Shown in pieces: positions 27,749-36,937 of a stretch of DNA of 64,000 nt. The notes below the pieces were generated by a model. The model was not told the DNA's origin. It saw nothing but the letters and a program-made list of their open reading frames with translations, and ran no database searches. Each line of letters begins with the position of its first letter. The stretch's first letter is position 1. Made by a program: the position numbers and the translations under genes. The stretch is from Desulfobacterales bacterium (lineage in GTDB: Bacteria > Desulfobacterota > Desulfobacteria > Desulfobacterales > Desulfobacteraceae): the NCBI GenBank assembly GCA_022361395.1, contig JAKSAX010000076.1:1-64000 (forward strand), written 5' to 3'.

Positions 27749-28524
27749 GATGTTACCCTGACATCCATTGCTTCAAGGGGCTTGCGGAGCCTTGAGGAAA
27801 TAAAACTCGACAGCTTTTCGTAGATAATAATGGGGTTGTTGTTATTGATGATGGATATGGCACCCTCACGCATGATTTCGAGATTAATTATTTCGATCAC
27901 GGTACGGGACCTGAGCTTTCCGGCAACCGGCAGAAAGAAAAGGGTGGATAAAAAAGAGCCGTAAAATGTGGTCAGCAGTGCAGTGGCCATTGCAGGTCCG
28001 ATGTTTGAGGGATCCTGGAGGTGGGACAGCATCTGGACAAGGCCGATAAGGGTACCGAGCATCCCGAATGCCGGTGCGTAAATTCCCATCTTTCTGAATA
28101 CGTCCTGCACAATAAAGTGCCGCATCTGCAGAGATTGAATTTCCGTGGTCAGGGCCGCCCGGATCACCTCTTCGGATGAGCCGTCCGCCAGAAGGCCGCA
28201 GGCCTTTTTAAGGAAGGACGACCGGGTTTTCACCTTTGCAAGCTGCATAAGGCCCTGGCGGCGGCTGATCCGGCTGAGTTTTATCATTGTGGCCACGGCT
28301 TCGTTGGGATCCTCCTTGTCTTTTGAGAATACAAAATAGGCTGCTTTGAATGCTGCGAAAACATCCCTGAACTGAAAGGTGATCAGCGTGGTTGCCAGTG
28401 TGCCGCCAAACACAATCATCAATCCGGGAATATTGATGAAATTATAGGAATCCCCACCAAGAAAAATGGCGGAAATGATCAACGAGAGCCCGGAAATTAT
28501 GCCGATAAAAGAAGCTAGGTCCAT
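27745..28524 (-). CDS. motA: flagellar motor stator protein MotA
   Basis: 259 residues with four membrane segments: two near the N-terminus (about 5-22 and 33-50) and two after the cytoplasmic loop (GIYAPAFGMLGTLIGLVQML and the following LLTTFYGSFLSTLFFLPVAG). The loop carries charged residues that contact FliG. The presence of motAB implies flagellar motility, although no other flagellar genes are in the window. Confidence 0.93.
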   Translation of the reverse strand: MDLASFIGIISGLSLIISAIFLGGDSYNFINIPGLMIVFGGTLATTLITFQFRDVFAAFKAAYFVFSKDKEDPNEAVATMIKLSRISRRQGLMQLAKVKTRSSFLKKACGLLADGSSEEVIRAALTTEIQSLQMRHFIVQDVFRKMGIYAPAFGMLGTLIGLVQMLSHLQDPSNIGPAMATALLTTFYGSFLSTLFFLPVAGKLRSRTVIEIINLEIMREGAISIINNNNPIIIYEKLSSFISSRLRKPLEAMDVRVTS

Positions 28525-28666
28525 AGTGTCTCACTTAAAATTATTAACGTATTATGAGTTGATAACTGCCTCTGTGATTCAGGCCACATGCTATTATATT
28601 CCGCAATCAGGGTCAAGGCATTAGGGGAGAGAAGGCTGGCTGGTTTGATCAGGAAATTATGATTTT

Positions 28667-29881
28667 TTATTCTTCATACAGGTCCTTGATCGCCCGGATG
28701 ACATCCTGAATTTCGAAAAAGGCCTCAACGATTTCAGGATCAAAATGCCGGCCCGAATCTTTCCGAATTTGATCAAGTACCTTAATTTCAGGCCATGGCT
28801 CTTTGTAAACGCGTTTGGAACAGAGTGCATCGTAAACATCTGCCAGGGCGGTGATCCTGGCGGATAGAGGGATTTCCTTTCCCTTCCAGGGTTTTCCTGT
28901 GACAGGGGGGGATGCATCAATATCCTCTATTCTGCCGGGATACCCTGTTCCGTCCCATCGCTCGTGGTGATAAAGGCTGATATCCCGGCTCATTTTGTCC
29001 AGTTCCGAAGCGGGATTGGCAAAGAGTTTCGCACCATGGACAGGATGGAATTTCATGATGTCAAATTCTCTGGCGCTCAGCGGCCCGGGTTTTTTTAAGA
29101 TCATGTCTTCGATACCGACTTTACCGATATCATGAAGCATGGAGGCAAGGCGGATTAAATCTTTATAGTGCTTGATTTCATGGGTTGGGATTCCCCTTTT
29201 GACGGCCAGGCGATGGTAAATCTCCGCTGAGTATGCCCCGACCCGCTGTACATGGGGGCCGGTCTCCTTTGGATCCCGAAGTTCTGTCATCCGCATCATT
29301 CGCAGGATCAGTTCACGGTTCATCAGGCCTTTTTCAATGGCCAGGGTGGCATTATTGGCAAACAAGGGAACCAGCATCCGTGAAAATTCGGTAAACGGGA
29401 TAACCTTTCCCGCTGAATCCTTTGCATTGATTAACTGCATGACCCCCACAAGCCTGCCGTCAATTGTTTTAAGGGGCAGTGAGAAAATGGAACCGGTTTT
29501 ATATCCGGATTTTTTATCGAAACTGCTGTTGAAATTGCAGGAGGAGCTGTCAGGAATACCATAGGCGTCATCTATTAATATGGTTTCCCCCCCAAGGGCT
29601 GTATTCCCCACAATGGAATCCGGATCAATGGGAATACGGAAATCCGAATACTGTTCGGCCTGCCCGCTATTGTCCCCAAACAATGTATCGTTCTGAATAT
29701 AACTGAATATTAAATGCCGGTCTTCGATTAAATAGATGGAGCCGGCATCTGCACCGGAAATCCTGCGTGCTTCAAAGAGCAGCTTATCCAGAATTGAATC
29801 CACATCCTTGTAGATGTTCAATTCATCTATGGTGGTTAATATGCGTTGAAGATCGTCGTAGGGCAGATATTCGTTTTTCAT
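28667..29881 (-). CDS. GAF - HD-GYP cyclic-di-GMP phosphodiesterase-like protein
   Basis: 404 residues. A GAF sensor (about 15-170) is followed by an HD-GYP domain with LHDIGKVGIEDMILKKPG, HPVHGAKLF and HHERWDGTGYPG; the metal-binding His/Asp set appears complete. HD-GYP proteins hydrolyse c-di-GMP. Together with the PilZ protein and two GGDEF proteins in this window it indicates active c-di-GMP signalling. There is no membrane segment, so it is cytoplasmic. Confidence 0.92.
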   Translation of the reverse strand: MKNEYLPYDDLQRILTTIDELNIYKDVDSILDKLLFEARRISGADAGSIYLIEDRHLIFSYIQNDTLFGDNSGQAEQYSDFRIPIDPDSIVGNTALGGETILIDDAYGIPDSSSCNFNSSFDKKSGYKTGSIFSLPLKTIDGRLVGVMQLINAKDSAGKVIPFTEFSRMLVPLFANNATLAIEKGLMNRELILRMMRMTELRDPKETGPHVQRVGAYSAEIYHRLAVKRGIPTHEIKHYKDLIRLASMLHDIGKVGIEDMILKKPGPLSAREFDIMKFHPVHGAKLFANPASELDKMSRDISLYHHERWDGTGYPGRIEDIDASPPVTGKPWKGKEIPLSARITALADVYDALCSKRVYKEPWPEIKVLDQIRKDSGRHFDPEIVEAFFEIQDVIRAIKDLYEE

Positions 29882-30275
29882 ATGAATTTCGCCTTAACTT
29901 GTTAAACTGGTTGAGAGTATGAAAATATTAGCAGGATAGGATGCAGGGACACCGCTTGTCAAGATCTAGCTGTAATGTGTAATAAAAGAGGCAATTCAGC
30001 TCCGGTTTAACTGCTTTCTTTGCGGAACATATTTTTTGTCATTTGCTATGGAACAGGAATTTGATATGGTTCTTGTCAATTGCCGGGCAGAATTTACCCG
30101 GGGCAATCGCTTATAAATTTGCCAGGGTTATTATTTTTTTTAGGGTTTTGGACGTTAAACCGAATCCGGATTTTGCCTGCGATTGCCAGTACAAGAGTAA
30201 CCTGTTGGAATCGCCGGGTCTGAAAAGTTGCATACATTGACCCTGAGAACCTGCCCAAAAGGAGATTCCCTTAAA
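29882..30275. other. intergenic region holding the 150-bp repeat
   Basis: Divergent region between the HD-GYP gene and the peptide-binding protein. Its right half is the dispersed repeat at 30102-30250. The left part is AT-rich and must hold the HD-GYP promoter; no clear -35/-10 pair was assigned. Confidence 0.5.
30102..30250. repeat. dispersed 150-bp intergenic repeat, copy A
   Basis: Shares the ordered blocks GGCAATCG..TATAAA, GGTTTTGG, TCCGGATTTTGCCTGCGATT, CTGGAATC-like and TGACCCTG with 49904-50053. The two copies are colinear over about 150 bases with scattered substitutions. It ends just before the ribosome site of the binding-protein gene, which argues against the longer in-frame start at 30228. 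Confidence 0.7.
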
Positions 30276-32162
30276 GTGAGCCAGAACCGTACGAAACATG
30301 ATCTTTTTTTAAAATTAATTGTGGTGATTTCGCTGGTTGTTTTGACGGCCTGCGACAGGCAAACACTGTCGGATAAAGATGCAGCATCTCCTCCGGAACC
30401 TGTCCTGCAGGAATTGACCTACCATTCCCTCCCGGACAATATCAACTGGCTTACCAATGACAGGGACCCTGTGTTCTCATGTCCCAAAGCAATCAAAGGC
30501 GGGATGGTCAGGTCGGCCCTGCCGAGCTTTCCCATGACGTTCAGAGTGGTGGGGCCGGATTCCAACGGCGGGTTCAGAAGCGCTATCCTGGACAACCAGC
30601 TGTCACTTATCAACATCCACCCGAATACGAGGAATATCATACCGGAGCTGGCCACACACTGGGCTTTTGACGGCGACAAGAAAACCATGTACTTCAAACT
30701 GGACCCAGATGCAAGATGGTCCGACGGCAGGCCCGTCACTGCCAGGGATTATATCTATACCCTGACTTTTATGCGTTCCGAGCATATCATTGCACCCTGG
30801 TACAATGATTATTATACCAGGGAAATCGAGGCTGTAATTGCCTATGACGATTATACCATAGGGGTGAAGAGCACCAAGGCTGTTCCGGATTTATACCTGA
30901 AACTGGGTATAGGTCCTATCCCGGAACACTACTTCGGCGTACTGGACAGCGAATTTATCACCCGGTACAACTGGGCTGTCGTACCGAACACGGGTGCCTA
31001 CCGGATTTCCGAATTTAAAAAGGGGCGGTTTATCCGGTTCAAACGGAAACAGGACTGGTGGGCAGCGGACAAGAAATACTTTAAAAACAGGTTTAATGTT
31101 GACACGGTCCAATTTACAGTGATCCGGGATTTGAACCTGCAGTGGGAATATTTTAAAAAGGGCAGGCTGGACACCTTCGATATAACCCTTCCGAAATACT
31201 GGCATGTAAAATCCAAAACCCCTGTGATTGAGAACGGTTACGTGGACCGGATATGGTTTTTCAACGATCAGGAACATCCTTCCAGGGGCATGTGGCTGAA
31301 TCAGGATAAAGAGATATTTAAGGACGAACGCCTCCGGCGCGCCTTTGCCCATGCCATGAATGTGGACAGGGTTATCAATAAAGTGCTGCGGGGGGATTAT
31401 TTCCGTTTGCCCCAGGCCTTTTACGGCTACGGAAAATATACCGATTATACCATCACCCCGCGGGAGTACGATATTTCCAGGGTAGAATCCCTGATGATTG
31501 AGGCCGGGTGGCAACGGGGGAATGACGGCGTCTGGAAAAAGGGGAATATGCGGTTTTCCGTTTTAGTCACCTATTACTCCGAAGAGCATATGCCCAGGCT
31601 TGTCGTGTTAAAGGAGGAGGCCTTAAAGGCGGGTATTGAACTTCGCCTGGAAAAACTCGATCCTTCGGCCATGTTCAAAAAAACCTTGGAGAAGCAGCAT
31701 GATGTGGCCTGGATGGGGTGGAGCACCAATATGAGACCATCCTATTGGCAGGGCTGGCACTCAGATAATGCCCATAAACCCCAGACCAATAATATTACCA
31801 ATACGGATGACCCGGAACTGGATGCCTTGATCGACCGCTACAGGGACAGTCTGGACGAAGACGAACGGATCCGCCTTTCTTTACGGATTCAAAACAAGAT
31901 ACACAGTATCAGTGCCTATGTGCCCACCTTTATGATTCCCTATGTCAGGATTGCGTACTGGCGGTGGATGAAACTTCCGGATTTCCACGGTACCCGTGCT
32001 TCGGACAGTCTTTTTGACCCGTTTTCATCAACCACGGGCGGTCTGTTCTGGATTGACCCGGATACCCGGCGGCAGACACTGGACGCCATGGACAGGGGGG
32101 AGACGTTTCCTCCGGTATTGATTATGGACAAACGTTATAAATATAAGGCTGATGAATCGTGA
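30276..32162 (+). CDS. extracellular solute-binding protein, family 5 (peptide ABC transporter lipoprotein)
   Basis: About 628 residues from GTG 30276; AAGGAG lies 11 bases before it. The signal peptide ends in a lipobox (LTAC), so it is a lipoprotein. The family-5 pattern of peptide and oligopeptide binding proteins is clear (ELATHWAFDGDKKTMYFKL, DARWSDGRPVTARDYIYTL, LRRAFAHAMNVDRVI), with YejA-like features. It should deliver peptides or similar molecules to an ABC importer. The ATPase gene follows with a 4-base overlap, but no permease genes are found. Confidence 0.88.
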   Translation: MSQNRTKHDLFLKLIVVISLVVLTACDRQTLSDKDAASPPEPVLQELTYHSLPDNINWLTNDRDPVFSCPKAIKGGMVRSALPSFPMTFRVVGPDSNGGFRSAILDNQLSLINIHPNTRNIIPELATHWAFDGDKKTMYFKLDPDARWSDGRPVTARDYIYTLTFMRSEHIIAPWYNDYYTREIEAVIAYDDYTIGVKSTKAVPDLYLKLGIGPIPEHYFGVLDSEFITRYNWAVVPNTGAYRISEFKKGRFIRFKRKQDWWAADKKYFKNRFNVDTVQFTVIRDLNLQWEYFKKGRLDTFDITLPKYWHVKSKTPVIENGYVDRIWFFNDQEHPSRGMWLNQDKEIFKDERLRRAFAHAMNVDRVINKVLRGDYFRLPQAFYGYGKYTDYTITPREYDISRVESLMIEAGWQRGNDGVWKKGNMRFSVLVTYYSEEHMPRLVVLKEEALKAGIELRLEKLDPSAMFKKTLEKQHDVAWMGWSTNMRPSYWQGWHSDNAHKPQTNNITNTDDPELDALIDRYRDSLDEDERIRLSLRIQNKIHSISAYVPTFMIPYVRIAYWRWMKLPDFHGTRASDSLFDPFSSTTGGLFWIDPDTRRQTLDAMDRGETFPPVLIMDKRYKYKADES

Positions 32163-33169
32163 CGGAAATAGTTGAAGATACTATCCTGGATGTGGAAAAT
32201 CTTGTGGTCTCCTTTGATACCGATCAGGGGCCGGTCCGGGCTGTGGATGACGTCAGTTTCAGCCTTAAACAGGGACAGGTGCTCGGAATCGCGGGCGAAT
32301 CCGGCTGCGGTAAAAGCGTGACCGCTCTCAGTATTATCCGGCTTTTGCCAAAGCCGGTGGCGGAAATTGTTAACGGAACCATAAGATTTTCCGGTAATGA
32401 CCTGGTGACACTTCCCATTGAGCAGATGCATGGGATCCGTGGGAAAAAGATCTCAATGATCTTCCAGGAACCCATGACTGCCCTGAATCCGGTACAATCC
32501 GTCGGGCGCCAGATGACAGAAGTATATGAACTGCATTTTCAAGAGATGTCTTCGGATCAAATGACCACCGAGTCGGTAAACATGCTTGACAGGGTCGGGA
32601 TTCCGGATCCGGGCCTGGTAATGAAAAAATATCCCCATCAGCTGTCAGGGGGCATGCGCCAGCGGGTGATGATCGCCATGGCCCTGGCCTGTGAACCTGA
32701 TATACTCATTGCAGACGAACCCACCACTGCCCTGGATGTGACGGTTCAGGCCCAGATCCTGGATTTGATTCTGACGCTTAAGAAGAAAAACAGGATGTCC
32801 GTGATCCTGATCACCCATGATTTAGGTGTGATTGCGGAGAATTGTGACGAAGTGGTGGTCATGTATGCAGGCAGAATTGCTGAAACAGCGAAAGTAAGAC
32901 AACTTTTTGAGAATCCGCTACATCCCTATACCCAGGGACTGCTGTCATCCATTCCTTCACGGGCGCACACGGCGAAAACCCGTTTACCCACCATAAAGGG
33001 TAATGTGCCCTCGCTGCTGAAAATGCCCCATGGGTGCAGGTTTGCAGATCGTTGCCCCCTTGCCCGGGACCGGTGCAGGAACGAGACGCCAATGCAACGG
33101 TCAGTGGGTAAAGATCGTTCAGCGGCCTGCCTTTTGGTCAGACCAATGAAAAAAAAGGTAGGTTTTTAA
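32159..33169 (+). CDS. peptide ABC transporter ATP-binding protein (OppD/DppD type)
   Basis: 336 residues. Walker [11 protein letters not shown]-loop MIFQEPM, signature LSGGMRQRV and Walker [10 protein letters not shown] are intact, and the C-terminal oligopeptide/dipeptide extension includes [14 protein letters not shown] with Cys residues for the Fe-S or metal site known in this branch. The start GTG overlaps the binding-protein stop. It powers import with a second ATPase, probably the one encoded at 35139. Confidence 0.93.
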   Translation: MTEIVEDTILDVENLVVSFDTDQGPVRAVDDVSFSLKQGQVLGIAGESGCGKSVTALSIIRLLPKPVAEIVNGTIRFSGNDLVTLPIEQMHGIRGKKISMIFQEPMTALNPVQSVGRQMTEVYELHFQEMSSDQMTTESVNMLDRVGIPDPGLVMKKYPHQLSGGMRQRVMIAMALACEPDILIADEPTTALDVTVQAQILDLILTLKKKNRMSVILITHDLGVIAENCDEVVVMYAGRIAETAKVRQLFENPLHPYTQGLLSSIPSRAHTAKTRLPTIKGNVPSLLKMPHGCRFADRCPLARDRCRNETPMQRSVGKDRSAACLLVRPMKKKVGF

Positions 33170-33329
33170 AAAAATCCTTGATTTTTAAGTAAAAGCTAAT
33201 AATATACAACCAAAGCTTGGCAGTGCAGGGCTTTACAGTTTCGTTCTAAAGGCTGGACCCATTTGTTGAAGTGGCGGGACCTGAGGTTTGAAACTACAAA
33301 TATTCACTTAAAGTAAGGAGAGAGTCACA

Positions 33330-33530
33330 ATGGCAAATGGGATCGTAAAATGGTTTAATGATGCAAAGGGTTATGGATTTATCGAGCAGGAAGAGGGACC
33401 TGACGTATTTGTTCATCACACAGGCATCAACGCAACTGGTTTCAAATCCTTGAACGAAGGCGACAGAGTCACATTTGATGTTGAAGACGGACAGAAAGGA
33501 CCCGCAGCGGTCAACGTCACTGTTCAATAG
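33330..33530 (+). CDS. cold-shock domain protein
   Basis: 66 residues, a single cold-shock domain with RNA-binding motifs GYGFIEQ and VFVHHTGI. It binds single-stranded nucleic acid and acts as an RNA chaperone. A strong AAGGAG precedes the ATG, a 160-base leader precedes that, and a clear terminator follows, so it is probably a monocistronic unit set between two transporter genes. Confidence 0.95.
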   Translation: MANGIVKWFNDAKGYGFIEQEEGPDVFVHHTGINATGFKSLNEGDRVTFDVEDGQKGPAAVNVTVQ

Positions 33531-33538
33531 CGTTTTTT

Positions 33539-33578
33539 AAAAGGGTTTTTGGCTTCTATCGTTTAAAAACCCTTTTTT
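33539..33578 (+). terminator. rho-independent terminator after the cold-shock gene
   Basis: AAAAGGGTTTTT pairs with AAAAACCCTTTT around a loop of about 14 bases and is followed by a T-run. Confidence 0.85.
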
Positions 33579-33679
33579 TATGGTCGAAAAAATCCGGTAC
33601 TGGAATCGTAAATCCGGTTTTAAATTGAATTCAATAACTTTTATCCATACTCAGTACTGATCCTGAAATTCGTTTAGCA

Positions 33680-34933
33680 TCAAGTTCCGAACCTGGTAAT
33701 CCGATACGGTGTAGCGGAGATCTCCGTTTTCTTTTCAAGGAGCATATCAGACACCAATTTACCTGTGCCCGTGGCAAGCGTCAGCCCAAGCATTCCGTGC
33801 CCTGTGGCTATCACGAGATTATCGTGATCCGGAGACCTGTCGATTATCGGCATGTCATCGTAGGTCATAGGCCGGAGACTGGCCCACTCTTCGAGGCAAA
33901 GATCTCCTGCAGGCGCTTTCATATAGGCCCCGGCACCGTCCAGCAGCTTTTTCAAACGCCGGGGATTTAACCCGGTGCCATAACCTGAAAACTCCATGGT
34001 CCCGCCCAGCCGGTAGCCGCTTTTCCACGGGGTTACAACCATATTCCTTTCGTAAAGCATGCAGGGAATTTCAGGACAGGGATCCGGCCTGTCCATGGTA
34101 ATGCTGTATCCCTTGCCCGGCTGGACCGGCAACAAAAGGTTCAGGTGCTCAGCAACAGGGGCAGACCAGGCTCCTGCTGCCAGAACAAAAGCGTCTGATG
34201 CGAATTGCCCCTGTGAGGTACGGATCGTTTTTACCTTGCGGTTATGAATGTGAAAACCCGATACTTCGCAGTTCTCGACAATGACCAGCCCCTTTGCGAC
34301 AAGTTTATCCTTCCAGGCCTTTACCAGGCGGTCAGGTTTCAGATGCTGGTCAATTTCATTGTACCAGGATCCGGCTATATCCGCTGAAAGAGCGGGTTCC
34401 AGATCAAGGGTATCGTCGCGGTCAAGCCGTTTGTAACCGAGGTTAAACCGGGACAGGAAATCATTGGTCGCCTGGAATCCGTCCAGGTTTTTTGGGTTTT
34501 TAAATACAGATAAAATTCCTTTTTTTTCAAAATCGCATTGAATATCGCCGGCTGCAAAAATCTGGTCAAACAGATTGAGTGAATAGGTCAATATTTCATA
34601 TTTTTCAATGGACGCTTTTCGATAATGGGTGTACCGGCAGTGTGATGCAAATTTCAGCAGCCAGAAAAACCGGTTAAAATCCATCTCAGGTTTTATGTAC
34701 AACGGAGAGGTTCCGCAAAGGGTTCTTAGGATCTCTTTTGATACAGCCCCTGGCGAGCAAAGGGGGATGATATCGGTAAAGTATAACAGGCCGCAGTTCC
34801 CGTGGGACGCACCGCTTCCGACCTCATTTTTTTCAATGATTCTGACCCTGGCTCCCTCGTTCATAAGATAGTGGGCGCAGGCCAGTCCGATTATACCGCC
34901 GCCGATAATGGTAATATTTTTCGAATCTGCCAT
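33680..34933 (-). CDS. dadA: FAD-dependent D-amino-acid dehydrogenase-like oxidoreductase
   Basis: 417 residues of the DAO/DadA family. An N-terminal FAD-binding GGGIIGLACAHYL motif, SGASHGNCGLL, and late segments MTYDDMPIIDRSP and ATGHGMLGLTLATGTGKLV are visible. It would oxidise a D-amino acid (or glycine/proline analogue) and pass electrons to the membrane chain. It is transcribed opposite to the flanking peptide-transport ATPases, and could use amino acids derived from imported peptides. Exact substrate not determinable. Confidence 0.85.
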   Translation of the reverse strand: MADSKNITIIGGGIIGLACAHYLMNEGARVRIIEKNEVGSGASHGNCGLLYFTDIIPLCSPGAVSKEILRTLCGTSPLYIKPEMDFNRFFWLLKFASHCRYTHYRKASIEKYEILTYSLNLFDQIFAAGDIQCDFEKKGILSVFKNPKNLDGFQATNDFLSRFNLGYKRLDRDDTLDLEPALSADIAGSWYNEIDQHLKPDRLVKAWKDKLVAKGLVIVENCEVSGFHIHNRKVKTIRTSQGQFASDAFVLAAGAWSAPVAEHLNLLLPVQPGKGYSITMDRPDPCPEIPCMLYERNMVVTPWKSGYRLGGTMEFSGYGTGLNPRRLKKLLDGAGAYMKAPAGDLCLEEWASLRPMTYDDMPIIDRSPDHDNLVIATGHGMLGLTLATGTGKLVSDMLLEKKTEISATPYRITRFGT

Positions 34934-35043
34934 TGATTATATACCTTAACTTGGTTGGTCCATTTGCAAATGAGGTAGATTAGGCTAATTTTTTTTTAAT
35001 TTCAATTGGTATTTGGAAAAAAAGGATTTTACTCTTTCTACTG

Positions 35044-35071
35044 TTGCCGTAACCGGGCAATCGGGTATAAG
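35044..35071 (+). promoter_or_regulatory. candidate promoter for the second peptide-transport ATPase
   Basis: TTGCCG and TATAAG are separated by 16 bases, 67 bases before the start. The core GGCAATCG..TATAA is shared with the left ends of both 150-bp repeats. Confidence 0.35.
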
Positions 35072-35138
35072 ATAATTTGCCGGCAAGGTATTTAACATTA
35101 TACCCAGTAACCAGATTAAAGAGATTTGCATCATAATT

Positions 35139-36104
35139 ATGCCGATTCTAGAAGTCAATCAACTCAAAAAGTACTTTCCTGTGACCAGCGGTGTCCTGTT
35201 GAGACAGACCGGGTCCATTCATGCGGTGGATGATGTCTCCTTCAGTGTTTCCAAGGGTGAAACCCTGGGTATCGTAGGAGAATCCGGTTGCGGTAAAACC
35301 ACCCTGGGAAGATGTATCATGGGGTTGTATCCGCTGACTCAAGGCAGCATTACACTGGACGGCCTTTCCCTGACACGTATGAATTCAGCCCAGCGCAAGG
35401 ATTTTTCAACCCGGGTTCAGATGATATTTCAGGATCCTTATGAATCGCTGAACCCCAGACAGACGGTTCGGCAGATCCTTGAAGAAAAGTACATCATCCA
35501 CGGTAAGAATAAAAAGAATCTCGGCTCTACCCTGGAAACCCTGCTTTCCCAGGTAGGGCTTGGGCCTGAGAGCCTCTTAAAATACCCCCATGAATTTTCA
35601 GGGGGACAGCGTCAGCGGATCGGGATTGCACGGGCAGTAAGCATGTCACCGGAGATCATAGTCTGTGACGAACCTGTATCAGCACTGGATGTTTCAGTGC
35701 AGTCAAAGATTTTAAACCTGTTGCTGGACCTTCAGGAAAACCTGGGACTCACATATTTATTCATCTCCCATGACCTGTCCGTGGTCCGTCATATGTCAGA
35801 CCGGATAATTGTCATGTATTTAGGCAAGCTTATGGAAGTGGCAGATGCCCAGACACTTTATACTTCTTCCTGCCATCCCTATACAAAAGCCTTGCTCGAT
35901 GCCGTTCCCAAACCGGAGCCGGGTGCTGCTGCCCGCAGGACTCCCCTGACAGGAGAAGTCCCCTCTGCGGAGCACCCCCCACTAGGGTGCAGGTTTAACA
36001 CCCGCTGTCCCCATGCGGATCAGATCTGCTTTGACAAAGAACCCGTGTTGACTCCCAATCAGGATGATGAAGATCATCTGACGGCCTGCCATTTTTTTTA
36101 TTAA
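35139..36104 (+). CDS. peptide ABC transporter ATP-binding protein (OppF/DppF type)
   Basis: 321 residues. Walker [11 protein letters not shown]-loop [12 protein letters not shown], signature FSGGQRQRI and Walker [13 protein letters not shown] are intact. The C-terminal Cys-rich segment ([14 protein letters not shown]) places it in the oligopeptide branch. It is the natural partner of the ATPase at 32159 but lies about 2 kb away, across the cold-shock and dehydrogenase genes. Permease genes are absent on both sides. Confidence 0.92.
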   Translation: MPILEVNQLKKYFPVTSGVLLRQTGSIHAVDDVSFSVSKGETLGIVGESGCGKTTLGRCIMGLYPLTQGSITLDGLSLTRMNSAQRKDFSTRVQMIFQDPYESLNPRQTVRQILEEKYIIHGKNKKNLGSTLETLLSQVGLGPESLLKYPHEFSGGQRQRIGIARAVSMSPEIIVCDEPVSALDVSVQSKILNLLLDLQENLGLTYLFISHDLSVVRHMSDRIIVMYLGKLMEVADAQTLYTSSCHPYTKALLDAVPKPEPGAAARRTPLTGEVPSAEHPPLGCRFNTRCPHADQICFDKEPVLTPNQDDEDHLTACHFFY

Positions 36105-36228
36105 ATGCATTGACCCTGTTTCCGGCCCTGAATAAACTTGCGAAAATACCTTTGGAATGTTAATGTTCCTGATTTGTTGACAGGGGAGAGTGTGACAGGC
36201 GGCAACCCAAAAAAAATTAGGATACCTT

Positions 36229-36924
36229 GTGAAGAAAATCTGCCGGTATTTAAAGATGTTTCTGGCCGTGGCCGCGGTGGTTGTTAATCTAACCGGTTGC
36301 GGCGGGGACAAGCCTGAACCCAAATCCCCCGACTTTATAATCAGGGCCGGAACAATAAGCATCTCCCCGGTCGAATTTTCAGATGAGCTGGATTTGAAAT
36401 TGACTGCCTATCCATATGACCTGAAAAACCAGCCCCAAGCTTATAACCGTATGGTTTTGGATCTGGTATCGACCTTGTCGGATGAGACCATACTGATGGC
36501 TGCTGCTGACGAGAAAGGGGTCACTGTCACTTCAGAAGAGGTCGGGCTGGTTGAAAAAAAAAAAAAAAAAGACTATCCGGATGACAGTTTTGACCAGATG
36601 CTGCTTGAAAACGCAATCTCGTACGGGGTCTGGAAAAAAAAAAAAAAAAAAGATATGGTCATCAACAAATTGGTCCGACAGGAGTTGATCGATACCCAGG
36701 AGATTACCCCGGATGATATGATTGGATTTTACAATCAGTATCAGAAAAAAAAGGGAAGCTCTTCTGATGCTGCAGAAGGCCTGGATGAAACAACCCTTGT
36801 CGAACAACTGCGTATGGAAAAAAGCCAAGCCACCTACGGAGAGTGGATAAACGGTTTGAAAACCCGCTTTCCGGTTGAAATTAACAAAAAGGCCCTGGCT
36901 GTTTTTTTTATGAATCAGGAATAG
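36229..36924 (+). CDS. SurA-like lipoprotein with two long poly(A)-encoded Lys runs
   Basis: 231 residues from a GTG start (AGGA seven bases before). The signal peptide ends LTGC, a lipobox. The body matches the N-terminal chaperone domain of SurA-like proteins (DYPDDSFDQMLLENAISYGVW). It directly precedes surA, so a periplasmic folding role is likely. Two homopolymers, 17 A at 36554-36570 and 18 A at 36634-36651, encode five and six Lys in positions where relatives usually alternate hydrophobic and charged residues. This makes the gene prone to slippage or could reflect a consensus error. Confidence 0.8.
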   Translation: MKKICRYLKMFLAVAAVVVNLTGCGGDKPEPKSPDFIIRAGTISISPVEFSDELDLKLTAYPYDLKNQPQAYNRMVLDLVSTLSDETILMAAADEKGVTVTSEEVGLVEKKKKKDYPDDSFDQMLLENAISYGVWKKKKKKDMVINKLVRQELIDTQEITPDDMIGFYNQYQKKKGSSSDAAEGLDETTLVEQLRMEKSQATYGEWINGLKTRFPVEINKKALAVFFMNQE

Positions 36925-36937
36925 AAAGGACAAATTA

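Noticed and set aside
30891-31514. 207-residue open frame on the minus strand
   Set aside because: Antisense to the peptide-binding protein gene, which is well supported by homology and a lipobox.
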